Shown: piece by piece, positions 25,844-33,546 of the stretch
Layout of the letters: the number at the start of each line of letters is the position of its first letter
How positions within the stretch are numbered: position 1 is the first letter of the stretch
NCBI GenBank assembly: GCA_964483085.1
Contig: CAYZZX010000002.1
Span: 13,373 to 77,372, forward strand
From: JALHFZ01 sp964483085
GTDB taxonomy: Bacteria > Synergistota > Synergistia > Synergistales > Aminobacteriaceae
Length of the DNA stretch: 64,000 nucleotides
Reading direction: 5' to 3'
Position numbers and translations under genes: made by a program
The notes under the pieces: generated by a model
The model's input: the letters and a program-made list of their open reading frames with translations, nothing else
Database searches by the model: none
What the model was told of the DNA's origin: nothing

Positions 25844-26671
25844 ATGCAGAATAAAGTATCTGAAGGTATCGCCTTTCTTTCGGCGCTGGTGAAAAATCCT
25901 CCCGCCGCCCTTGTGGTCCTCGGCTCAGGATTGGGATCCTTCGCCGACTCCCTCGAGAATGTAACGGTCATCCCCTACGGGGACATTCCCCACTGGCCCG
26001 TCTCCACCGCGCCGGGACATGCCGGAAGGCTGGTCTTCGGAACCCTCGGTGGTCTGCCCCTTGCGGTCATGCAGGGACGGGTTCACTACTACGAAGGGTA
26101 CTCCATGGAAGAACTGATCTACCCCGTGCGGGTCTTCGGCCAGTGGGGAACGAAAATCTACATGGCCACCAATGCCGTGGGCGGCGTGGACCAGGCTCTC
26201 TCACCGGGTGACTTGGTGCTGCTGACGGACCATATTAATTTCATGGGAGTGAACCCCCTCCGCGGGCCGGATACCCCCTCATGGAACCCCCGCTTCCCAG
26301 ACATGACCACCTGCTACTGCGAGGAGCTGGCGAAGGCTGCCGAAGGGGCAGCTCGAGAGCTCTCCATCCCCCTGAAAAAAGGGGTGTACATCGCCTTTTC
26401 CGGCCCCTCTTTCGAGACACCGGCGGAAATTCGCATGGCCCGGACCCTCGGTGCCTCTGTGGTGGGAATGTCCACCGTGCCCGAAGTGATCGCGGCCAAC
26501 GCCATGGGAATGAAGGTCTGCGCTGTCTCCTGTGTGGCGAACTACGCTGCGGGGATCACCCGCGACTCCCTCAGCGGCGACGAAGTTATCCGTGAGATGG
26601 GAAAGGCTTCAGGAAAACTCATCTCTCTTCTGACTGGTTTTTTCAAGGAGGTCAGCCGGACGAATGTTTGA
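25844..26671 (+). CDS. Purine-nucleoside phosphorylase
   Basis: 275 residues, trimeric class (PNP family 1). LGSGLGSFADSL (about 27-38) is the phosphate loop, STAPGHAGRLVFG follows, and the base-binding AFSGPSFETPAEIRMAR and VGMSTVPEVIAAN are present (about 185-222). Releases the base and ribose-1-phosphate from purine nucleosides. It overlaps the pyrimidine phosphorylase gene by 8 bases, together a nucleoside salvage pair. Confidence 0.94.
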   Translation: MQNKVSEGIAFLSALVKNPPAALVVLGSGLGSFADSLENVTVIPYGDIPHWPVSTAPGHAGRLVFGTLGGLPLAVMQGRVHYYEGYSMEELIYPVRVFGQWGTKIYMATNAVGGVDQALSPGDLVLLTDHINFMGVNPLRGPDTPSWNPRFPDMTTCYCEELAKAAEGAARELSIPLKKGVYIAFSGPSFETPAEIRMARTLGASVVGMSTVPEVIAANAMGMKVCAVSCVANYAAGITRDSLSGDEVIREMGKASGKLISLLTGFFKEVSRTNV

Positions 26672-27980
26672 TATGCTCTCCTTCATCGAGTTGAAGCGAG
26701 AGGGAGGCGAGGCATCCTCAGCAGAAATACGCTCCTTCGTAGAAGAGTTTTCCTCGGGGCGGATTCCCGACTACCAGGCTGCTTCATGGCTTATGGCAGT
26801 CTGTTTCAACGGCCTCTCCGAGGCCGAGCTGAGAGAATTCACCCTCGCCCTCGCCGACTCGGGAAACAAAATCTCCTTCGGGAAGGATATTTTTCTCGTG
26901 GATAAGCACAGTACCGGAGGAGTGGGGGACAAAATCACCCTCATCCTGGTCCCCCTTGCTGCGGCCTGCGGCCTCTCCGTGGCCAAACTCTCCGGCCCCG
27001 GCCTCGGTTTTACGGGGGGAACTGTGGACAAGCTGGCTGCCCTCCCCGGTTTCCGCACCCATCTGACATCTGAAGAGTTTCGAGAACAGGTGAAGCGGAT
27101 AGGGTGCGCCGTCTCGGGCCATTCGGAGGACCTCGCTCCCGCGGAGGGGAAGTTTTATTCCCTCCGGGATGTGACGGGGACAGTCCCCTCCCTTCCCCTG
27201 ATCTGCAGCAGCATCGTGAGCAAAAAGATCGCCGGCGGCGCCGACGCCTTTGTCTTCGACGTCAAGTGCGGCAAGGGTGCTTTCATGAAGACCCGGGGCG
27301 AGGCAAAGGCCCTTGCAGAGGCCCTTGTCTCCCTCTCCCGCTCCCTCGGAAAGAAGAGCGCCGCCCTCGTGACGGCTATGGATCAGCCCCTGGGGGAGTG
27401 GATCGGAAACGCTGCTGAAGTTATCGAGGCAGTGGATGTCCTTCAGGGAGGGGGACCGGCGGACGTCCGCGAACTCTCCGTGAAGCTTGCTGGGAGAATG
27501 GTCGCTCTGGCGGGGCTGGGGACCGCAGAAGAGGGGGAGCGCCTTGCTGAGGTAAAGCTTTCCGGCGGAATGGCCCTCGAAAAATTCAAGGAGTTCCTTC
27601 AGGCCCAGGGCGGTCCTGCAGAGGCCGCGGAAGACCCCCGGTCAGTTCTTCCCCTGGCCGCCGGGATCATGGTTCTCAGAGCAGAAAAAGAGGGTACAGT
27701 AGAATCCGTCGATGCCCGGGCGATAGGTGAGGGAGTGAAACGCCTCGGCGGAGGACGACAGTCCCTCGATGAAGTTCTCGATCTTTCCGTCGGCGTCCGC
27801 CTGTGCCGCAAGAATGGAGAGAGCGCACAGAAGGGAGAGCCTCTTCTGGAGATACGCTATTCTTCTGAGAAGAAGCTTCAGGAGGCCCTTCCCTGGTTCA
27901 GCCGGGCATTTGTTCTTTCCGGGAAATGCGATAAAAAAAGCTCTGCTGAAAGGAGCATCGTTCTTGAAACTATTGAATGA
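26664..27980 (+). CDS. Pyrimidine-nucleoside (thymidine) phosphorylase
   Basis: 438 residues. Contains DKHSTGGVGDKITLIL (about 80-95), the glycosyltransferase family 3 signature, and LSGPGLGFTGGTVDKL and VFDVKCGKGAFMKT, with the usual alpha helical domain at the N-terminus and an alpha/beta C-terminus ending in the barrel-sandwich part. Cleaves uridine/thymidine by phosphorolysis. It ends inside the next gene's start (17-base overlap). Confidence 0.93.
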   Translation: MFDMLSFIELKREGGEASSAEIRSFVEEFSSGRIPDYQAASWLMAVCFNGLSEAELREFTLALADSGNKISFGKDIFLVDKHSTGGVGDKITLILVPLAAACGLSVAKLSGPGLGFTGGTVDKLAALPGFRTHLTSEEFREQVKRIGCAVSGHSEDLAPAEGKFYSLRDVTGTVPSLPLICSSIVSKKIAGGADAFVFDVKCGKGAFMKTRGEAKALAEALVSLSRSLGKKSAALVTAMDQPLGEWIGNAAEVIEAVDVLQGGGPADVRELSVKLAGRMVALAGLGTAEEGERLAEVKLSGGMALEKFKEFLQAQGGPAEAAEDPRSVLPLAAGIMVLRAEKEGTVESVDARAIGEGVKRLGGGRQSLDEVLDLSVGVRLCRKNGESAQKGEPLLEIRYSSEKKLQEALPWFSRAFVLSGKCDKKSSAERSIVLETIE

Positions 27981-28908
27981 CATAAGAAGAAACTTATTTT
28001 CCCTTACCGCGGCCGTGGTGCTGCTGCTGTACTTCCCCTGCCTCGCGGCAGCCTTTGTGAACCTGCAATATCCGTCATCCGCGGGAATTGGGAAGCCCTT
28101 CGCCGTTCGCCTCACCACTCCAGAGGTTCTTGAGGAGGCGTCGGTGGAGTGGCAGGGAAGGACCGTTCCCCTCGCAATCTCTCAGTGGAGCGGCAAACAC
28201 ATTGCCCTTGGGCTCTTCGGAAGCTCCGTTGCGAAGACGAAACCGGGCGTTCACACGATGATCCTTCACCTCAAGACCCCCGCTGGCCGAACGCGCCGGT
28301 CTGTCTACATCCGTCTCCGGGCTCTGAAGTACAAGGAGGATCATCTCACCCTTCCCGAGAAGATGGTGACCCCTCCTGCGGATGTACTGGCAAAAATCGC
28401 GGAAGACCGAATGGCGACATCTAAAGCCCTTTCCACCCAGACCCTCTCCCGGGAATGGGGGCTGCCCCTTTTACGTCCCGTGAACGGCATAGTCACGAGC
28501 CCCTACGGGCGGCGGCGGATTCTCAACGGCAAGCCGAGAAACCCCCATGGAGGAATAGACTACCGCGCGGCAGTGGGCACTCCCATCAAAGCGGCTCTCC
28601 CGGGAAGAGTGATTCTCACGGGAGATCATTATTACGCCGGCAAGAGCGTCTATGTGGACTCGGGAGGCGGAGTCATCTCCCATTATTTTCATCTGAGCAG
28701 CATCTCGGTGAAGGAAGGCGAGCGCATCTCTGCCGGACAGAAGATCGGGGAGAGCGGCATGACCGGAAGGGCGACGGGCCCTCACCTTCACTTCGGTCTT
28801 TCCCTCTCGGGACAGATGGTGGACCCCGAGCCTCTGTACTCTCTCACCATCGCAGAGCTCCTCGACCAGGGCGTCTTTCTCCGCATCGAGACAAAGGGGG
28901 GGCAGTGA
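27964..28908 (+). CDS. Secreted M23 family metallopeptidase
   Basis: 314 residues from TTG 27964, which has AGGAG 8 bases upstream and starts a clean signal peptide (LTAAVVLLLYFPCLAAA). The longer open frame upstream lies in the phosphorylase gene. The C-terminal peptidase domain has HGGIDYRAAVGTPIKA (first His and Asp zinc ligands, about 194-209) and GPHLHFGLS (about 273-281). The N-terminal 130 residues form an Ig-like/all-beta region. Such enzymes cut peptidoglycan cross-links. Confidence 0.9.
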   Translation: MKLLNDIRRNLFSLTAAVVLLLYFPCLAAAFVNLQYPSSAGIGKPFAVRLTTPEVLEEASVEWQGRTVPLAISQWSGKHIALGLFGSSVAKTKPGVHTMILHLKTPAGRTRRSVYIRLRALKYKEDHLTLPEKMVTPPADVLAKIAEDRMATSKALSTQTLSREWGLPLLRPVNGIVTSPYGRRRILNGKPRNPHGGIDYRAAVGTPIKAALPGRVILTGDHYYAGKSVYVDSGGGVISHYFHLSSISVKEGERISAGQKIGESGMTGRATGPHLHFGLSLSGQMVDPEPLYSLTIAELLDQGVFLRIETKGGQ

Positions 28909-28912
28909 GAGC

Positions 28913-29386
28913 ATGAATGAAAAGTGTTCCTTCCCCGCCCAGTATGTTTTCGCCTTTCTCTTTCATCAGGATGAGGTGCTTCTCGTGAAGCGCCTCGGGC
29001 CTCCCTGGTGCGGCACAGTCACAGTTCCCGGGGGTAAAAAGAAACCCGGGGAAACGCCGCTGGAGGCCTGTGTCCGGGAGATGCGTGAGGAAACCGGTCT
29101 TGAAGCATTGTCCCTCCGGCTTCGAGGCATCGCCCATATCACATCCGATAATAAAGAGGCCACCGCATGGTATTTTTCTTCCGCCCTTACCGAAGGAAAG
29201 CTGCGGGGAAGTGAGGAGGGCCTTCCCTTCTGGACGGGAAGAAGGGAGAGCCTTGAGATCAGCGGGATAAACCCCTTCTACAAGCTCCTCGCTCCCAGAA
29301 TACTGGACGAAAGGACGCCCCTCTTCGAGGCAAAAATCTCCTCGAACGATGCCAGTATACTCGCTTCGTCCTTCGCAGATCTATGA
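28913..29386 (+). CDS. Nudix hydrolase, MutT-like
   Basis: 157 residues. Nudix box GGKKKPGETPLEACVREMREETGL (in about 40-63) is intact, preceded by VLLVKRLGPPWCGTVTVP. Resembles 8-oxo-dGTP diphosphatases of the YjhB/MutT type; the actual nucleotide is unknown. Four bases after the M23 gene and sharing ATGA-type overlap with the next frame. Confidence 0.82.
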   Translation: MNEKCSFPAQYVFAFLFHQDEVLLVKRLGPPWCGTVTVPGGKKKPGETPLEACVREMREETGLEALSLRLRGIAHITSDNKEATAWYFSSALTEGKLRGSEEGLPFWTGRRESLEISGINPFYKLLAPRILDERTPLFEAKISSNDASILASSFADL

Positions 29387-29403
29387 AAGAGGGAGGACCC
29401 TTC

Positions 29404-30087
29404 ATGAACATTCGACTTCTGTCTCTCCTGGTGCTTTTCCTCCTCCCGGCCTTTCCTGCGACGGCAGAACCCCTTCAGGAGGCGTATATCCCTCTCTTCG
29501 CGAAATATTTCAGCGAAAAAATCCCCTCGAAAAGTATTCTTCCCGTAATAGACGGAACGGAAGAGGAGCTTCGGAGCGGCAAAATCCCCCTTCTCACCCT
29601 GTGCGTCGAGGATGCCGCTGTGGAAGGGGTACTCTATGACAGGCTGCTTCTTGTTCTGAAGGATGTCCTCTTTTCCTCCGACGATCAGGGGGTGCGTCTT
29701 CACTCCTACAGCGGGTACAAACTCACGGGCAGCATCCCGGGGGAGTCCTTCCGGGATTCCCTTGAGAAAAACATGCCCCGCTTCACCGTCACCGAACAGG
29801 AGCTACAGGACGGCACAGTCATGGTGAAGGGAGTCTATGAGCGTAAAATGACCTTCACCATCCGGGCCCTTCTCCGTCTGCGGGGAAAATATGTCATCGA
29901 AAAAAACGGAATGGCGACGATTCGTTTCGATGAATCCACAAACGACAACGCCCTGATCTCTGCAGCCGACGTCGGCCGTGCTCTGGCGAAGGCCGCGCCG
30001 GTACTCGACTTTTCATCCTTCTTTGGAAAACCCTCGGTAACCGAGGTGAGGGTTGACCACGGGATGATCTGGTTTTCTGCAAAATGA
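29404..30087 (+). CDS. Exported protein, possibly DUF2993/LmeA-like
   Basis: 227 residues from ATG 29404 with GGGAGG 7 bases upstream; an earlier in-frame ATG at 29383 overlaps the Nudix stop but puts extra charged residues before the signal peptide. Signal peptide about 1-21 (cleavage after PATA). The remainder is a long run of alternating beta strands (VEGVLYDRLLLVLKDVLF, DGTVMVKGVYERKMTFTIRALLRLRGKYVI, TEVRVDHGMIWFSA), the look of lipid-binding tubular proteins in the DUF2993/LmeA group. The family link is tentative. Confidence 0.6.
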   Translation: MNIRLLSLLVLFLLPAFPATAEPLQEAYIPLFAKYFSEKIPSKSILPVIDGTEEELRSGKIPLLTLCVEDAAVEGVLYDRLLLVLKDVLFSSDDQGVRLHSYSGYKLTGSIPGESFRDSLEKNMPRFTVTEQELQDGTVMVKGVYERKMTFTIRALLRLRGKYVIEKNGMATIRFDESTNDNALISAADVGRALAKAAPVLDFSSFFGKPSVTEVRVDHGMIWFSAK

Positions 30088-30118
30088 AGGATTAAAGAGG
30101 GTATAAGTAAATTTTGAC

Positions 30119-30147
30119 TGGACATTTCCCTCAGAGAGAAGTACAAT
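30119..30147 (+). promoter_or_regulatory. Promoter of selC
   Basis: TGGACA (30119-30124), exactly 17 bases, TACAAT (30142-30147). The tRNA begins 13 bases after the -10 box, as expected for a tRNA primary transcript with a short 5' leader. Confidence 0.65.
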
Positions 30148-30159
30148 CTCACGTCAGGT

Positions 30160-30257
30160 GGAGGCGAATGTGTCCTGGTGGGCGCCCTGGACTTCAAATC
30201 CAGAGGGAGGCAGTATAGGCTGTCTCCGGTGGGTTCGATCCCCACACGCCTCCGCCA
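30160..30257 (+). tRNA. selC: tRNA-Sec (anticodon TCA)
   Basis: 98 bases including encoded CCA. Anticodon stem CTGGA/TCCAG with loop CTTCAAA gives anticodon TCA. The D stem has 6 pairs (GTGTCC/GGGCGC) with a 4-base loop, and the variable arm is long (GGAGGCAG/CTGTCTCC). The T arm is GTGGG-TTCGATC-CCCAC. All are tRNA-Sec hallmarks. Acceptor stem GGAGGCG/CGCCTCC has 7 pairs; the eighth position, paired in E. coli SelC, is A opposite A here. The genome is therefore expected to encode SelA, SelB, SelD and UGA-containing selenoproteins; none is visible in this window. Confidence 0.95.
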
Positions 30258-30306
30258 AACCACGCCGTACGAAGTAGCGAGATGCCTTACTTGAGAGCAT
30301 ATAAGA

Positions 30307-30360
30307 AATAAAACAGAGGCCGTTCCTCTCAAGTATGAGGAGAACGGCCTCTGTTTTATT
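30307..30360. terminator. Bidirectional terminator between selC and a convergent gene
   Basis: Arms AATAAAACAGAGGCCGTT (30307-30324) and AACGGCCTCTGTTTTATT (30343-30360) are perfect 18-base complements with a further CCTC/GAGG stem inside. The A-rich and T-rich ends make it a terminator for both strands, serving selC on the plus and the 30399 gene on the minus strand. Confidence 0.88.
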
Positions 30361-30398
30361 CGGGGAAAGTTTACTTCTTCCTCACTTTTGGCGCGGAT

Positions 30399-30743
30399 TT
30401 ACTCGATTTCGGCCTCGCCATCTTGGTTGAGGGTAATTACGGAGATTTCCATCAGATTGAATTCCGTCCATTCAAGGGCGGTACCATCCTCATCCACTAC
30501 CCGGATATCCCATAATGCAACGTCCTGGGATGCGAACGTGACTGTGAGAACCATACCGTCTTTAAGAACTTCAACATCCTTCACATCATCGCCCCAATCA
30601 TCGCTGGCGGACGGAGAGATGTACACACCGTAGATGTCAACTCCCGTTTTGTTTACGAGTTTGAAATCCTGCGGCCCGGCGAGCGCGCATGAAGCCATTA
30701 CAAGTACCATTATTAAAGCTGTTAACATAATGTTTCTTTTCAA
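30399..30743 (-). CDS. Small exported hypothetical protein
   Basis: 114 residues from TTG 30743; a TTG at 30779 would sit at the predicted transcription start, and an ATG at 30728 is an alternative lacking a ribosome site. Signal peptide with Lys-Arg at the front and MASCALAG before cleavage at about residue 24. The mature part begins FKLVNKTGVDIYGVYISPSASDDWGDDV, a pattern seen in small periplasmic beta-sandwich proteins of unknown function in several phyla; it is acidic. Base composition is more AT-rich than the neighbours. Function unknown. Confidence 0.7.
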   Translation of the reverse strand: MKRNIMLTALIMVLVMASCALAGPQDFKLVNKTGVDIYGVYISPSASDDWGDDVKDVEVLKDGMVLTVTFASQDVALWDIRVVDEDGTALEWTEFNLMEISVITLNQDGEAEIE

Positions 30744-30784
30744 AGTGAAAACAGTCCCTTCAATATATGATTTTTTCAATAGGA

Positions 30785-30812
30785 ATTATACCAGAAAGCC
30801 TCCGCAAGTCAA
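30785..30812 (-). promoter_or_regulatory. Strong sigma-70 promoter of the small exported protein
   Basis: On the minus strand TTGACT (30812-30807), 16-base spacer, TATAAT (30790-30785). The start would be near 30778, leaving about 35 bases of leader to TTG 30743. Confidence 0.7.
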
Positions 30813-30887
30813 AAGCGTGAGTTTTACAAATGTGAATAATCCTGTTGATCTTGGACCTAATTCGTCAATTACGACAATTTTCCTCCA

Positions 30888-30896
30888 TGGTACAAT
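30888..30896 (+). promoter_or_regulatory. Extended -10 promoter of pcm
   Basis: TGGTACAAT: an extended TG-N-TACAAT element without a convincing -35. A start near 30903 gives a 28-base leader holding AGGAGG at 30915-30920. It lies in an AT-rich divergent spacer. Confidence 0.5.
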
Positions 30897-30930
30897 AATT
30901 GCTACATACCCGTCAGGAGGTGTACTACCC

Positions 30931-31581
30931 ATGGATTCCTGGAAACTTGATGCGGAGCAGATGGTTCGCGAACAGATCATGGCAAGGGGCATCGCCTGGA
31001 AGCCGGTACTCGAGGCCATGGGTTCCGTGCCCCGCCATCTATTTCTTGAAAAACCTCTCGACAGAAGCGCCTGGATTGACAGCCCTCTTCCCATCGGAGA
31101 CGACCAGACTATCTCCCAGCCCTACATGGTCGCCCGGATGACGGAGCTTCTCGCTCCACAGCCGGGGGACGCCATTCTCGAGATCGGTACCGGATCGGGC
31201 TACCAGACGGCAGTACTGGCCGCCCTCGGTGCGAAGGTGACCTCCATGGAACGGATCCGGTCTCTCGCCGACCGATCAAGGGAAAAGCTCGGTGAATTGG
31301 GATATTCGGTGTCCGTCCTGTGGCACGACGGACGGCAAAAGCCGGAAAAACCGGACCTCTTTTCAGGAGTCTTGGTCACCGCTGCCGTTGATACGCTGGT
31401 GGAGTGGTGGTCTGAAGTGCTCTTGCCGGGAGGACGGCTTGTTGCGCCCCTCAGGGTGGCCTCGGGCAGTGAGCGGCTCTTTCAGCGAATAAAACAGGCA
31501 GAGGAAGTCTTTGAGGACTCCTGGCACGAGTACTGCCGTTTCGTACCCCTTCTCAAGGGGAGGGCCGATGGGCGTCCGTAA
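30931..31581 (+). CDS. pcm: Protein-L-isoaspartate O-methyltransferase
   Basis: 216 residues from ATG 30931 (AGGAGG 10 bases upstream); the open frame extends further upstream into non-coding DNA. QMVREQIMARGI and VPRHLFLEKPL at the N-terminus, DQTISQPYMVARMTELL (about 59-75) and the SAM loop LEIGTGSGYQTAVLAAL (about 84-100). Repairs isoaspartyl residues in aged proteins. Overlaps the QueT-like gene by 14 bases. Confidence 0.93.
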   Translation: MDSWKLDAEQMVREQIMARGIAWKPVLEAMGSVPRHLFLEKPLDRSAWIDSPLPIGDDQTISQPYMVARMTELLAPQPGDAILEIGTGSGYQTAVLAALGAKVTSMERIRSLADRSREKLGELGYSVSVLWHDGRQKPEKPDLFSGVLVTAAVDTLVEWWSEVLLPGGRLVAPLRVASGSERLFQRIKQAEEVFEDSWHEYCRFVPLLKGRADGRP

Positions 31582-32041
31582 GGTCGCCCTCGCCGGAGTA
31601 ATCGCCGGGGCCTACATAGCAGTGACTTTTCTCTTCGCTCCCCTGTCATACGGCATGGTCCAGATACGGATCTCCGAGGCATTGACGCTGCTGCCGTTTC
31701 TTTTTCCCGAGGCAGTTTTAGGTCTATTTGCAGGGTGTCTGCTTGCGAATTTTGCCGGAGGCTTCGGCCTTGCCGACGTGATCTTCGGCAGCACGGCGAC
31801 CCTCGCTGCAGCAATGCTGACCGCACGGATGCCCACGGTGTTTCTCGCAGCCCTCCCTCCCGTAGTGATTAACATGGTGGTGGTCGGGGGGTACCTTTCC
31901 GTCCTGCTGGACGTACCCCTTCTTCTCTCCATGACGTACGTCGGAGCGGGGGAGAGCATCGCCTGCTTTCTTCTCGGAATACCCCTGGTGCTCATGCTGC
32001 AGCGGAGAATGAAAAAGGGCGGGAAATTTCCCGCCCTGTAG
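31568..32041 (+). CDS. queT: QueT-like membrane transporter (ECF S-component type)
   Basis: 157 residues from ATG 31568 with GGGGAGG just upstream. About five to six hydrophobic segments; the N-terminal ALAGVIAGAYIAVTFLFAPLSYGMVQIRISEALTLLPF is the QueT family signature, followed by GLFAGCLLANFAGG. QueT proteins are ECF transporter substrate-binding subunits for queuosine precursors. No preQ1 riboswitch is seen and no ECF A/T/A' genes are nearby. The 3' end of the gene contains the cysS terminator. Confidence 0.82.
   Translation: MGVRKVALAGVIAGAYIAVTFLFAPLSYGMVQIRISEALTLLPFLFPEAVLGLFAGCLLANFAGGFGLADVIFGSTATLAAAMLTARMPTVFLAALPPVVINMVVVGGYLSVLLDVPLLLSMTYVGAGESIACFLLGIPLVLMLQRRMKKGGKFPAL
32017..32036 (-). 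terminator. cysS terminator inside the queT 3' end
   Basis: A perfect 10-base inverted repeat (GGGCGGGAAA / TTTCCCGCCC) followed on the minus strand by five T. It lies inside the last codons of queT and 15 bases beyond the cysS stop, so it ends minus-strand transcription; on the plus strand it has only an imperfect T tract. Confidence 0.7.
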
Positions 32042-32050
32042 ATTTTCTTC

Positions 32051-33460
32051 TTATCCTTTTCGTTTCCACTTCGTGCCCTGGGGGGTATCCTCAAGAAGAA
32101 TCCCCCGGGCGGTGAGGCTGTCCCGGATTTCATCGGAACGGCTGAAATTCCGTTCCCGCCGGGCGGCTTCGCGTTCTTTCAGAAGGTTTTCAATCTCCTC
32201 TTCGTCTCCGTGAGCATCTTCCTCATCGATTCCGATGATGCCGAGGATTGAATCCACAGTGCGCAGAAACTGTTCTGCCCTCTCGAGGGAGGACTCGTCG
32301 GGTTCAGCGGTCTCCTTCAGGAAGGTATTGATCCCCTTCACGCCTTCGAAGATGATCCCGAGGGCGGCGGCGGTATTGAAGTCGTCGTCCATGGCCTCCT
32401 GGAATCGGCTTTTCAGCCCGTCGAGAAGGGTGGTGAGTTCGGCTGCGCCCTCTTTGTTTCCGGGGTTTTTCTTTGCGTACTGAAGATTGGACCAGCAGTT
32501 TTCGAGACGCTCCACGGCGCTTTGAGCCTGGATGAGGCTCTCCTCGGTGAAGTTGATGGGGGAGCGGTAATGAGCGCTGAGCATGAAGAAGCGGATCGCC
32601 CGTGGAGGAAATTTCTCAAGGGCTGCCCGGGCGGTGAGAAAATTGCCCAGAGACTTCGACATCTTCTCTTTATCGATGAGGAGAAAGCCGTTGTGAATCC
32701 AGTATTTTGCGAAGGTCTTTCCCGTGGCGGCCTCGGCCTGGGCGATCTCATTCTCATGATGAGGAAAGGTGAGGTCCGTCCCTCCTGAATGGATATCGAG
32801 GGTTGAACCGAGATATTTCATTGACATGGCGCTGCATTCGATATGCCACCCCGGGCGGCCCTCCCCCCAGGGGCTCGGCCAGGAGGGTTCCCCCTCCTTT
32901 TTCGACTTCCAGAGGACGAAGTCGAGGGGGTGCCTCTTCTGTTCGTTCACATCGGTCCGCGCTGCGGACTGAAGATCCTCGAGGCTCTGTTTCGCGAGAA
33001 CACCGTAGGCGGGGAAACTCGCCACATCGAAGAAGACGTCTCCGTTCACTTCGTAGGCATGGCCTTTCTCAATGAGGGTGGAGACGAGGTCGATGATCTC
33101 CGTCATATGCTCCGTGGCTTTCGGGGCATGGGTCGGCCTGCGCACTCCCAGAGCGTCGGCGTCGCGGTAGTATTCAGCGATGAAGCGGTCCGCCAGCTCT
33201 GAGACGGAAATTCCCTCCTCGTTGGCCCGGTTGATCATCTTGTCGTCGATATCCGTGAAGTTCTGGACAAAGGTAACTTCGTATCCGGAGTATTCAAAAT
33301 ACCGCCGAAGGGTGTCAAAGACGATGAACGGGCGGGCGTTGCCGATGTGGAAAAAGTCATACACCGTGGGACCGCAGCTGTAAAAGCCCACGTGCCCCTC
33401 ATGGACGGGCACAAAAGGTTCTTTGGTCCTTGTAAGATCATTGTAGAGCACCATACTCAT
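32051..33460 (-). CDS. cysS: Cysteine--tRNA ligase
   Basis: 469 residues. Class I synthetase motifs: FFHIGNARPFIVFDTLRRYF (HIGH equivalent, about 37-56) and KMSKSLGNF (about 270). Zinc-site Cys28 in FYSCGPTVYD, plus GWHIECSAMS and HHENEIAQAEA, complete the active site. GGAGGTG precedes the ATG. Transcribed against pcm-queT and divergently from uvrC. Confidence 0.96.
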   Translation of the reverse strand: MSMVLYNDLTRTKEPFVPVHEGHVGFYSCGPTVYDFFHIGNARPFIVFDTLRRYFEYSGYEVTFVQNFTDIDDKMINRANEEGISVSELADRFIAEYYRDADALGVRRPTHAPKATEHMTEIIDLVSTLIEKGHAYEVNGDVFFDVASFPAYGVLAKQSLEDLQSAARTDVNEQKRHPLDFVLWKSKKEGEPSWPSPWGEGRPGWHIECSAMSMKYLGSTLDIHSGGTDLTFPHHENEIAQAEAATGKTFAKYWIHNGFLLIDKEKMSKSLGNFLTARAALEKFPPRAIRFFMLSAHYRSPINFTEESLIQAQSAVERLENCWSNLQYAKKNPGNKEGAAELTTLLDGLKSRFQEAMDDDFNTAAALGIIFEGVKGINTFLKETAEPDESSLERAEQFLRTVDSILGIIGIDEEDAHGDEEEIENLLKEREAARRERNFSRSDEIRDSLTARGILLEDTPQGTKWKRKG

Positions 33461-33546
33461 GGTGGCACCTCCGATTCTTTGTTATTCCAGATTATAGCGT
33501 AAAATAGTATGATATGGACCATAAATTGATATTTCAGGAGGAAAAA

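Noticed and set aside
30088..30159. TTGACT at 30115-30120 as the selC -35 box
   Set aside because: Its distance to TACAAT is 21 bases or more; TGGACA at 30119-30124 gives the proper 17-base spacer.
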